Shown here: positions 1-6,226 of the stretch, in pieces
Layout: each line of letters opens with the position of its first letter
How positions within the stretch are numbered: position 1 is the first letter of the stretch
NCBI GenBank assembly: GCA_905234075.1
Contig: CAJOGI010000012.1
Coordinates: 1-36,423, forward strand
Reading direction: 5' to 3'
Length of the DNA: 36,423 nt
Origin: an uncultured Synergistales bacterium
GTDB lineage: Bacteria > Synergistota > Synergistia > Synergistales > Aminobacteriaceae
Notes under the pieces: model-generated
Database searches by the model: none
Told to the model about the DNA's origin: nothing
Seen by the model: the letters and a program-made list of their open reading frames with translations, nothing else
Position numbers and translations under genes: made by a program

Positions 1-233
1 AGCCGAAAAAATCTAGCTCTAAATCTAAAGCTAAGGCCGAAGCTCCTAAAGCTGAAGAAGTGAAAGCTGAAGAGGCAGCTCAAGTCGAGGCTGTAGTTAC
101 TGCTCCTGTTGAAGAGCCTGCGCCGGCCGTTGAGCCCGAAGTTAAAGAGGCAAAACCTAAAAAAACAGCTTCAAAACCTAGAGCAAAAAAAGCCAAGACA
201 CATACGACTAACGAAACAAACAACAATGAATAG
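1..233 (+). CDS. rpoA: RNA polymerase alpha subunit, C-terminal tail (5' truncated)
   Basis: An open frame enters from the left edge (first whole codon at base 3) and stops at TAG 231-233. The visible 76 residues are a low-complexity tail rich in Lys, Ala, Glu and Pro, ending in an Asn/Thr-rich stretch. No folded domain is visible. The assignment to RpoA rests on position: rpoA lies directly upstream of rplQ in most bacteria, and only 15 bases separate this stop from the rplQ start. The stop codon is part of the rplQ Shine-Dalgarno (AGGAGG at 232-237), so the two genes are probably translationally coupled. Such a long charged tail after the alpha C-terminal domain is not universal, so another upstream gene is possible. 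Confidence 0.6.
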   Translation, partial: PKKSSSKSKAKAEAPKAEEVKAEEAAQVEAVVTAPVEEPAPAVEPEVKEAKPKKTASKPRAKKAKTHTTNETNNNE

Positions 234-248
234 GAGGTGCAATCTTAA

Positions 249-632
249 TTGAGACATCATGTTGACCACAGAACACTCGGACGTTACGGAAGTCATAGAA
301 AGTTAATGCTCGGAAATATGGCCGCCAGTTTATTTCTTAACGGAAATATCACGACGACTGTTACACGCGCAAAAGAGCTCCGCAGAGTTGCTGAAAAATT
401 AATCACGCGTGCAAAGGGCGGAAGTGTTCATGATATTCGCGTAGTGTTCGCAAAAATGCCGCATAAGGCAGCAGCAACAAAATTATTTCAGGAAATTGCT
501 CCGAAATATAAATCTTTTGATAAAGGCGGCTACACTAGAATTGTAAAGCTCGGCGCGAGAAAAGGCGACGGCTCACCAATGGCAGTGATTGAACTTGTTG
601 AACGTGAACAAAAAGAAGAAGAACAGAAATAA
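249..632 (+). CDS. rplQ: 50S ribosomal protein L17
   Basis: 127 residues, the usual length for bacterial L17, with the family opening MRHHVDHRTLGR and the following SHRKLMLGNMAASL segment. L17 binds 23S rRNA near the peptide exit tunnel of the large subunit. The start is TTG at 249; the strong Shine-Dalgarno AGGAGG at 232-237 and the exact match of the N-terminus to the family support it. The C-terminus is a Glu/Lys tail (EREQKEEEQK). The gene follows the probable rpoA tail and its 3' end is overlapped by the downstream ECF ATPase gene in another frame. It is part of the ribosomal protein operon. Confidence 0.97.
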   Translation: MRHHVDHRTLGRYGSHRKLMLGNMAASLFLNGNITTTVTRAKELRRVAEKLITRAKGGSVHDIRVVFAKMPHKAAATKLFQEIAPKYKSFDKGGYTRIVKLGARKGDGSPMAVIELVEREQKEEEQK

Positions 633-2295
633 TACGCCGTTTCTAGGGGTACGCTCTGTTTCGTTCTCATATGACGAAAAACTTACGGGACGGGTTTTGG
701 ATTCCGTCTCGTTTTTTGTAAATAAAGGAGAAAGAATTGCAGTACTCGGTCATAACGGCTCTGGGAAATCAACGCTTGTAAAAATTTTAGGCGGCCTCTT
801 GGAACCTGACGAGGGCGCGTGTCTTATTGACGGCGTTAATATGCAGGACATGGAGTTCAGAGACCTGCGCGGCAAAATCGGAATGGTCTTTCAAGATCCT
901 GAAAATCAAATTGTTGCGGCAATGGTTGAAGATGACGCTGCATTTGCTCCGGAAAATCAGGGCCTTCCTTCAAAAGAAATTCAATCTCGTGTCGATAATG
1001 CCATTCAAAAAGTTAACATGACACATAAGCAAACATCCTCAGTCGAAGCTCTGTCGGGCGGCGAAAAACAAAGGGTCGCTCTCGCAGGCGCGTTGGCCGC
1101 AAAAGTCGAGTGCTTAATACTCGATGAAGCTACCGCTATGCTTGACCCAAAGGGGCGGCTCGACATTGAGAAAGCTCTGCGCGAACTTCATAAGGACGGC
1201 ATGACGATTATTCAGGTTACACATCAAATCGAGGCCGAAAATTTTGATGACATTGAAAGAATTATAGTTTTATCACGTGGCAAAATAATCTGGGAAGGCA
1301 GCGTCAATGATTTTTGGGAACGGGCTGAGGTTTTAGGCTTTGAGCTTCCTGACAAGTTCAAGATAAAAAAATTTTTTGATAAAAAAGGGATCGACATCGA
1401 AAACCCACTTGCCGTTTCATGGACTTCTTCCCCTTTGCATGGGGCGCATAATTCGCCGCCGTCATCAAAATTAAAATTAAAATTCAAAATCGAAAATCTT
1501 TCTTTCAGGTATGACGAAAAAAATTACGCGCTGAAAAATCTTGATGCTGAAATTTTTTCAGGGCGGTGGCTCTCAATAATCGGAAGAACAGGCAGCGGAA
1601 AATCAACGCTCGTCCAACATCTCAACGCACTATATAAAATTCAGGACGGCAATATTTTTTTTGACGGTCAGGAACTTCCTCAGAAGGGCCGTGAAGTTTA
1701 TGAGCTTCGGCAAAAAGTCGGGCTTGTCTTTCAGCACCCGGAAGATCAATTATTTTCGCCGACAGTCAAAGAAGAATTATCGTTTGCTCCAAGAAACGCA
1801 GGCTTCAGAAATTCTGAACTTAATGACGCTGTTTTATACGGGCTTGAATGTGTCGGGCTTGATAAAAAATTTCTTGAAAGAAATCCTCTAGCTTTATCCG
1901 GCGGTGAAAAAAGGTTAGTAGCTATTGCGTCGGTGCTTGCGGCACGTCCTGAGTGTGTTGTCCTTGATGAGCCGCTGGCCGGTCTTGACGCTTCGTATCA
2001 GAAAAAAATTCTCTCTATGCTAGGAAAGCTGCGCGACAACGGCAAAACTATAATAACTATAACTCATGACTTAAACACTGCTTTGAATTACAGCAACGGG
2101 ATTTTAATTTTGCGCGATGGAGAAAAAATCAAAGAGGGCGTTCCCGGCGATGTAATCGAAGAACTTATGAACATTCTTGAGCCTGAGGCTTGGCCCGACG
2201 TTTTAAGAATGTCAAACGAAATCCGAAAGACAAATAAAAATTTTCCATTGCTATATAACTACGGAGACTTCATAAAATGCTTCTCTCAAATATAA
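589..2295 (+). CDS. ecfA: Fused ECF transporter ATPase (EcfA1-EcfA2)
   Basis: About 565 residues carrying two complete ABC ATPase domains in one chain. The first has Walker A GHNGSGKST (about 54-62), signature LSGGEKQR and Walker B CLILDEAT. The second has Walker A GRTGSGKST (about 332-340), signature LSGGEKR and Walker B CVVLDEPL. Energy-coupling-factor transporters normally use two separate ATPases (EcfA1, EcfA2) with EcfT and a substrate-binding S component to import vitamins or metals. Here both are fused through a short linker near residues 278-297 (SSPLHGAHNSPPSS). The exact start is uncertain: TTG 589, TTG 595, TTG 598 and GTG 604 are all in frame, all lie inside rplQ, and none has a clear Shine-Dalgarno, which suggests coupling to rplQ. 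ecfT overlaps the 3' end. No S component is in the window, so the substrate is unknown. Confidence 0.92.
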   Translation: MNLLNVNKKKKNRNNTPFLGVRSVSFSYDEKLTGRVLDSVSFFVNKGERIAVLGHNGSGKSTLVKILGGLLEPDEGACLIDGVNMQDMEFRDLRGKIGMVFQDPENQIVAAMVEDDAAFAPENQGLPSKEIQSRVDNAIQKVNMTHKQTSSVEALSGGEKQRVALAGALAAKVECLILDEATAMLDPKGRLDIEKALRELHKDGMTIIQVTHQIEAENFDDIERIIVLSRGKIIWEGSVNDFWERAEVLGFELPDKFKIKKFFDKKGIDIENPLAVSWTSSPLHGAHNSPPSSKLKLKFKIENLSFRYDEKNYALKNLDAEIFSGRWLSIIGRTGSGKSTLVQHLNALYKIQDGNIFFDGQELPQKGREVYELRQKVGLVFQHPEDQLFSPTVKEELSFAPRNAGFRNSELNDAVLYGLECVGLDKKFLERNPLALSGGEKRLVAIASVLAARPECVVLDEPLAGLDASYQKKILSMLGKLRDNGKTIITITHDLNTALNYSNGILILRDGEKIKEGVPGDVIEELMNILEPEAWPDVLRMSNEIRKTNKNFPLLYNYGDFIKCFSQI

Positions 2296-3044
2296 ATCTC
2301 GGTCAATACGTGCCGACCGGCTCTGTAATTCATAAACTTGACCCGAGAGCAAAATTATTTTCACTTTTATTAATAATCACGGCAATATTTCCGGCAAAAA
2401 ATTTTTTTCAGATTTCTTTCTGGGCGGCGTTATTAATTGCGGTTGTGCGAGTGTCAAAAATTTCTTGGGGAGTTTTATTCAGAGCGGCGAGGCCGATTAT
2501 TTTTCTTGTTGCCTTCACTTTTATTTTTAATCTAATTTCAGTTTATACGACCGGCGATATTTTGATGTCTTTATACCGCGCCGTGTTCACGTCGATCAGA
2601 TTAATTATTCTTATGATGTTCGCGATTATGCTGCCGTTGACGACAGCTCCTTTGGAACTTGCAGACGGGCTTGACACCTTATTGAGACCTTTTGAAAAAA
2701 TCGGCTTTCCTGCTCACGAGTGTTCCATGATGATCGGAATGGCGTTGAGGTTTATTCCGTTGTTAATGCAGGAAGCTGACAAAATCATGAAGGCGCAATT
2801 ATCACGAGGAGCAAAACTTGATCAGGGAAATTTATTTCAGCGCATTATGTCATTTTTCCCCGTTTTAATTCCTTTGTTCATTATAATTTTCAGACGCGCC
2901 GATGAAATTGCGATCGCTATGGAGGCTCGCGGTTATGACGGAGGAGAAGGAAGGACGCGCCGCAAACCGTTAGCGTGGTCAATAAACGACACTAAGGCAA
3001 TTATTTTTTCAGTTTTTGCAGCAGCAATATTTTTTGTGATTTAG
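2277..3044 (+). CDS. ecfT: ECF transporter transmembrane subunit EcfT (CbiQ family)
   Basis: 255 residues with several hydrophobic segments (about 30-125 and 235-255) and the two cytoplasmic Ala-Arg-Gly-type coupling motifs of EcfT: SRGAKLDQG (about 178) and EARGYDGG (about 218). EcfT links the ATPases to interchangeable S components in the cytoplasmic membrane. ATG 2277 lies inside the end of the ATPase gene (19-base overlap), with GGAG at 2263-2266 as ribosome binding site. The order rpoA-rplQ-ecfA-ecfT is a widespread arrangement. The truA gene that often follows is absent: the next gene is on the opposite strand. Confidence 0.94.
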   Translation: MLLSNINLGQYVPTGSVIHKLDPRAKLFSLLLIITAIFPAKNFFQISFWAALLIAVVRVSKISWGVLFRAARPIIFLVAFTFIFNLISVYTTGDILMSLYRAVFTSIRLIILMMFAIMLPLTTAPLELADGLDTLLRPFEKIGFPAHECSMMIGMALRFIPLLMQEADKIMKAQLSRGAKLDQGNLFQRIMSFFPVLIPLFIIIFRRADEIAIAMEARGYDGGEGRTRRKPLAWSINDTKAIIFSVFAAAIFFVI

Positions 3045-3080
3045 GGGTTAAGAATTTTTTTCTTAGCTCCATATTTTTTC
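3044..3080 (+). terminator. Probable intrinsic terminator after ecfT
   Basis: Bases 3044-3054 (GGGGTTAAGAA) can pair with 3060-3070 (TTCTTAGCTCC) through 11 base pairs including G-T wobbles, with a 5-base T loop, followed by ATATTTTTT. It begins at the last base of the ecfT stop codon, as expected for the end of the rpoA-rplQ-ecf transcript. Confidence 0.5.
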
Positions 3081-3122
3081 TAAGACTTCAAAAAAAAAGC
3101 GTGACTCTAATTTTTCAATCAG

Positions 3123-3192
3123 CTCTATAAATTTTTATGAGCACTAAAAAATTTTAATGTTTTTGTAGTTCCCATTGTAGTCCCCAAAAAAA
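3123..3192 (-). repeat. Interspersed ~69-bp intergenic element, copy 1
   Basis: Read on the minus strand, this copy begins with T-rich sequence and GGGGACTAC, has CTAC again 12 bases later, then a 42-base A/T-rich tail with an AAAATTTTTT core and a CATAAAAATTTATAG near-palindrome. It aligns with copies at 8151-8219 (+), 18904-18972 (-) and 34186-34253 (+). From the second CTAC onward the alignment is ungapped for 42 bases in all four. This copy lies between the convergent ends of ecfT and the ACT gene. It is closest to the 18904 copy: both share the GGGGACTACAATGGG core. Confidence 0.8.
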
Positions 3193-3194
3193 TT

Positions 3195-3226
3195 TTCTCT
3201 CTGAATTTTTTTCTCTCTGAATTTTT
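3195..3226 (+). repeat. Perfect 16-bp tandem duplication
   Basis: TTCTCTCTGAATTTTT occurs twice head to tail (3195-3210 and 3211-3226), directly beside copy 1 of the interspersed element. No coding role is visible; it looks like recent replication slippage in A/T-rich spacer DNA. Confidence 0.85.
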
Positions 3227-3261
3227 GTGAACTTTGAAGAAAAATATTTTAGCATAAAATT

Positions 3262-3292
3262 TAAGAAAGCAGGAAGTTTTTTTACCTCCTGC
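3262..3292 (-). terminator. Probable intrinsic terminator of the ior/ACT operon
   Basis: On the minus strand GCAGGAGG pairs with CTTCCTGC around an A-rich 8-base loop (3269-3292), followed by TTTCTT. It lies 12 bases beyond the ACT gene stop, at the end of the minus-strand operon. The stem and the flanking CCTCCTAATTG also resemble the TTAGGAG-type repeat of this genome. Confidence 0.5.
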
Positions 3293-3304
3293 CTCCTAAT
3301 TGTT

Positions 3305-3739
3305 TTATATTTCTGAAAGCGTTGCCCTGTCCAAAATTTTTACGCCGTCTTTTTCAAGAGCTGCGGAGGCTTTTTCGTTGTCGTTCACTCTGAAAATCAT
3401 ATACGCCGTCTCTGATTTCTTATTGCCTAAAATCGCGTACATGTATTCGACGTTAATTCCGACCGAGTTAATTACGCCCAAAACTTTATTCAAGCCGCCC
3501 GGAACGTTAGGAACTTCAACCGCCAAAACGTCCGTCAAACTTGCAATGAATCCGGCATCTTTTAAGACTGTCGCTGTCTCTAAAACATCATCAACGATTA
3601 AGCGGACAATTCCGAAGTCGCTCGTCTCTGCAAGTGAAAGACCGCGCAAATCTATGTTAGCGTCCGCAAGAGCCTGCGTCATCTCGTGAAGACAGCCCGG
3701 CCTATTTTCAAGAAAAACTGAAATTTGTTTAACGCTCAT
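3305..3739 (-). CDS. Tandem ACT-domain protein
   Basis: 144 residues made of two ACT domains (about 3-68 and 71-140). The first carries the typical ligand-site pattern ENRPGCLHEMTQALADANID; the second has NVPGGLNKVLGVINSVGINVEY. ACT domains bind amino acids and control enzymes of amino-acid metabolism; no catalytic domain is present. Small double-ACT proteins are recurrently encoded beside indolepyruvate oxidoreductase and phenylacetate-CoA ligase genes, so a sensor role for aromatic amino acids in this operon is a reasonable inference. ATG 3739 has no clear Shine-Dalgarno. It is the last gene of the minus-strand operon, 74 bases after the ligase gene, with a TTAGGAG-type repeat in the gap. 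Confidence 0.9.
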   Translation of the reverse strand: MSVKQISVFLENRPGCLHEMTQALADANIDLRGLSLAETSDFGIVRLIVDDVLETATVLKDAGFIASLTDVLAVEVPNVPGGLNKVLGVINSVGINVEYMYAILGNKKSETAYMIFRVNDNEKASAALEKDGVKILDRATLSEI

Positions 3740-3774
3740 CTTTATTCAGTCAGGAATTAAGAATTTTTTTAGTC

Positions 3775-3811
3775 TTTTAACTCCTAACTCCTAACTCCTA
3801 CCTCCTAACTG
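3775..3811 (-). repeat. TTAGGAG-type short repeat array
   Basis: On the minus strand this reads as successive GTTAGGAG / GTAGGAG units (at least four GGAG cores) immediately downstream of the phenylacetate-CoA ligase stop codon. Members of the same family occur near 5141, 17941, 24062, 26091, 33225 and 34061. Confidence 0.8.
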
Positions 3812-3813
3812 TT

Positions 3814-5115
3814 TTATATTTTTCTGTTGTCGATTACTCGAACGGCTTTGCCCTCAGAGCGCACTATAGTCTTGGGCGCGACAAGAGTAACTTTAGCTTT
3901 AATGCCGAGCATTGATTTCAATCCGTCAACAAGTTCAGCCTGACGCTTATTGACTTCACCGAGATTATCCGTGAACATTTCGGGAGTCATTTCTACTCTT
4001 ACGTCAAGCGTGTCTGTATTATTGACACGGTCAACAATAATCTGATAGTTCGCAGGATAGCCCTGATTGATTAAGACCGTTTCAATCTGGCTCGGGAAGA
4101 CATTAACGCCCCTGATAATTAACATGTCGTCAGAGCGTCCCTTGAGTTTCGTCATTCTCACGTGAGTACGTCCGCACGGGCATTTTTCGTGAGTTAATGA
4201 AGTTATATCGCGTGTCCTGTAACGCATTAACGGGAAGGCTTCTTTATCAAGCGACGTGAAAACTAACTCGCCTAAACTTCCCTCAGGTAAAACTTCTCCT
4301 GTCTTAGGGTCAATTATTTCAGCGATAAAATAATCTTCGTTGATGTGCATACCGTGCTGGTCTTCACATTCAAACGCAACGCCAGGCCCGCAAAGTTCCG
4401 TCAATCCGTAAATGTCGTAGGCTTTAATTCCCATTGTTGCTTCGATGTCCCGGCGCATTGCTTCGCTCCAGGCTTCAGCACCGAAAATTCCGGCTTTCAA
4501 TGGAATATCATCGGGCTTCATTCCCATTTCTTTCATTCGTTCGCCGATGAAAGCCGCATAACTCGGAGTACAGCATAAAATCGTAGCAGATAAATCTTTT
4601 ATGAACATTATCTGCCTGTCTGTGTTGCCTGATGACGTAGGAATTGTGAGCGAGCCTAATAAATGGCTTCCTCCGTTAAGTCCCGGCCCTCCTGTGAATA
4701 ACCCGTAGCCGTAAGAAACTTGAACAACGTCCTCGTTAGTTCCGCCTGCTGCGACGATTGCACGGGCGCACATTTCTTCCCAGATGTGAATATCGTGCTG
4801 AGTGTAGAACGCAACGACGCGCTGTCCTGTTGTTCCCGAAGTTGACTGAATACGCACGCAGTCTTTTAACGGCTTGCCCATTAAACCGTAAGGATATGCC
4901 TTTCTTAAATCGTCTTTCGTCAGGAACGGCAATTTATATAAGTCGTCCTGCGATTTTATGTCGTCGGGAGTAACGCCCTTCTCCTGCATTTTTGCGCGGT
5001 AATACGGAACATTTTCCCAAACGTGCTTGACCTGCTTCAATAACTTTTCGTTTTGAAGTTCGCGGATTTTTTCGTGCGGCATACACTCAATTTCCGGCTG
5101 AAAATAATTTCCCAA
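3814..5115 (-). CDS. paaK: Phenylacetate--CoA ligase (PaaK family)
   Basis: 433 residues, the usual length. It forms aryl-acetyl-CoA from an arylacetate, CoA and ATP by way of an acyl-adenylate, or may work in the reverse direction to recover energy from aryl-acetyl-CoA. Visible motifs: P-loop-like STSGTTGQR (91-99), adenylation motif YGLTE (about 240), RYRTRD, the Cys-rich turn CPCGR, and KLKGRSDDMLIIRGVNVFPSQIE in the C-terminal region. The start is TTG 5115, supported by AGAAGG nine bases upstream; an internal ATG at codon 12 is the alternative. It lies 48 bases after iorB in the same operon, so its substrates are probably the aryl-acetyl-CoA products of IorAB. The precise aryl group cannot be told from sequence. 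Confidence 0.93.
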   Translation of the reverse strand: MGNYFQPEIECMPHEKIRELQNEKLLKQVKHVWENVPYYRAKMQEKGVTPDDIKSQDDLYKLPFLTKDDLRKAYPYGLMGKPLKDCVRIQSTSGTTGQRVVAFYTQHDIHIWEEMCARAIVAAGGTNEDVVQVSYGYGLFTGGPGLNGGSHLLGSLTIPTSSGNTDRQIMFIKDLSATILCCTPSYAAFIGERMKEMGMKPDDIPLKAGIFGAEAWSEAMRRDIEATMGIKAYDIYGLTELCGPGVAFECEDQHGMHINEDYFIAEIIDPKTGEVLPEGSLGELVFTSLDKEAFPLMRYRTRDITSLTHEKCPCGRTHVRMTKLKGRSDDMLIIRGVNVFPSQIETVLINQGYPANYQIIVDRVNNTDTLDVRVEMTPEMFTDNLGEVNKRQAELVDGLKSMLGIKAKVTLVAPKTIVRSEGKAVRVIDNRKI

Positions 5116-5140
5116 AATAAAAACCTTCTTTCTAAAAAAC

Positions 5141-5180
5141 AGTGAGGAGTCAGAAGTTATGAGTTAGGAATTAAAATTTT
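5141..5180 (+). repeat. TTAGGAG-type short repeat overlapping the iorB stop codon
   Basis: On the plus strand, GTGAGGAGT, GAGTTAGGAATT and an A/T tract follow one another. The stop codon of iorB (minus strand, 5164-5166) is formed by the complement of the repeat (AATTCCTAAC), so the last residues Phe-Asn-Ser of IorB are repeat-encoded. The repeat lies in the opposite sense to the gene here. Confidence 0.7.
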
Positions 5181-5745
5181 TTCCAAGCTCAAACGCTTTT
5201 TTGTTGAGCTCAAGAAATTTCGAGGGAACGCAGAAATCTATAGCTTCCTGCCACGCTTCTTCTTTGATGTCAGAAAAATAGCGGCTGAGCTTTCCTAATA
5301 AAACTAAATTAACTGCCTTAGAGCTTCCGGCTTCTTCGGCAAGTTTCAAACAATCAAGAGCGTCAACTTTCACTCCGGCAGCTTGAATTTTTTCAAGCAG
5401 GTTTTCCGGGTACGTCATTGCGCCCGTTAAAACGGGCATGGGATCAATCTGCTGCGTTGACGTTACAATCTGACCGCCGGGCTTGAGATATTCGAGCCAT
5501 CGCGCAGTCTCTAAAATTTCAAACGAGACAATAAAATCCGCCTCGCCTTTTTCAATTACGGGGGAAAAAACTTTGTCGCCGTATCTCACGTAAGTTACGA
5601 CGCTTCCGCCGCGCTGGCTCATTCCGTGAACTTCGGAGACTTTTACATCAAAGCCCTGAGCAGTGAATAAATGACCTAATAATTTGCTTGCAAGGACACT
5701 GCCCTGACCGCCTACACCGACAATCATAATATTTTTCGTGATCAT
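5164..5745 (-). CDS. iorB: Indolepyruvate:ferredoxin oxidoreductase, beta subunit
   Basis: 193 residues of the 2-oxoacid:ferredoxin oxidoreductase gamma-type domain: IMIVGVGGQGSVLASKLLG near the N-terminus and the EVHGMSQRGGSV motif around residues 39-50. With IorA it decarboxylates aryl-pyruvates (from Trp, Phe or Tyr transamination) to aryl-acetyl-CoA and reduces ferredoxin, in the cytoplasm. ATG 5745 has a strong Shine-Dalgarno, AGGAGGG at 5754-5760. It overlaps the coiled-coil membrane protein gene by four bases. The unusual point is that this small gene separates it from iorA. Its last codons come from a repeat, as noted at 5141-5180. Confidence 0.95.
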   Translation of the reverse strand: MITKNIMIVGVGGQGSVLASKLLGHLFTAQGFDVKVSEVHGMSQRGGSVVTYVRYGDKVFSPVIEKGEADFIVSFEILETARWLEYLKPGGQIVTSTQQIDPMPVLTGAMTYPENLLEKIQAAGVKVDALDCLKLAEEAGSSKAVNLVLLGKLSRYFSDIKEEAWQEAIDFCVPSKFLELNKKAFELGKNFNS

Positions 5746-6224
5746 GCTGTCCGCCCTCCTGCACTGTTAGTAAAATGCCTGCTTATGGCCGCGTTCACAA
5801 TGCGCTCAACATCTTCAACCGTTACGGAAGGAACAAAAATTTTTTTCAAAAAGCCTATGATAGCCGGAAGAAAAACAGCCGCTGCCAGAATGACTGCAAA
5901 GCCGCCGATACCCCAGTAGACAACATTTATAGCATTGTCAACGTGCCCCTCAAGTACTCTGACTTCTGCGCGCAAATTTTGAATATCGCCTTTCATTTCC
6001 GTGCGAAAATCATTTAATTCCGTACGCAAACTTTGAACATCACCCTTCAACTCTGTACGCAAATTTTGCATATCGCCTTTTACTCCGTTCAATGCATTGT
6101 CAACGTATGCTTTTAATTCTGTTCCGTTCTTTTCGATTAAAATTTCAAGACGATCCATGCGTGCATTAAAAACATCTTGACGGACGTATACATTTTCCGG
6201 GCTTATATTTATTGTTTCAGGCAT
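5742..6224 (-). CDS. Coiled-coil single-pass membrane protein between iorA and iorB
   Basis: 160 residues, function not recognised. Residues about 15-98 are a strongly heptad/hendecad-like coiled coil with repeated KGDxQxLRTEL units (49-59, 60-70, 78-88). Residues 101-126 are a hydrophobic transmembrane segment, and the last ~30 residues are polar (VEDVERIVNAAISRHF). It resembles small coiled-coil/TM proteins often annotated only as hypothetical. It starts two bases after the iorA stop with AGGAGGG in the iorA 3' end as ribosome binding site, and overlaps iorB by ATGA, so it must be co-translated with both. A role in membrane placement or oligomerisation of IorAB is speculation from position only. 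Confidence 0.85.
   Translation of the reverse strand: MPETINISPENVYVRQDVFNARMDRLEILIEKNGTELKAYVDNALNGVKGDMQNLRTELKGDVQSLRTELNDFRTEMKGDIQNLRAEVRVLEGHVDNAINVVYWGIGGFAVILAAAVFLPAIIGFLKKIFVPSVTVEDVERIVNAAISRHFTNSAGGRTA
5971..6077 (-). repeat. Internal DNA repeats in the coiled-coil gene
   Basis: A unit of about 20 bases recurs at 5971-5990, 6025-6044 and 6058-6077 (each begins CGCAAA and reads on toward ATATCGCC or a variant). The spacing of the last two is 33 bases, matching 11 residues. The repeats encode the KGDxQxLR units of the coiled coil, so the stalk seems to have grown by internal duplication. Confidence 0.75.
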
Positions 6225-6226
6225 TT

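Noticed and set aside
589-2295. Frameshift or sequencing error joining two ecfA genes
   Set aside because: One continuous frame runs through both domains with a plausible flexible linker; no stop or frame change is seen.
3775-3811. CRISPR-like array
   Set aside because: The units are short, contiguous and without unique spacers of constant length, and no cas genes are present; it is a simple-sequence-type repeat.
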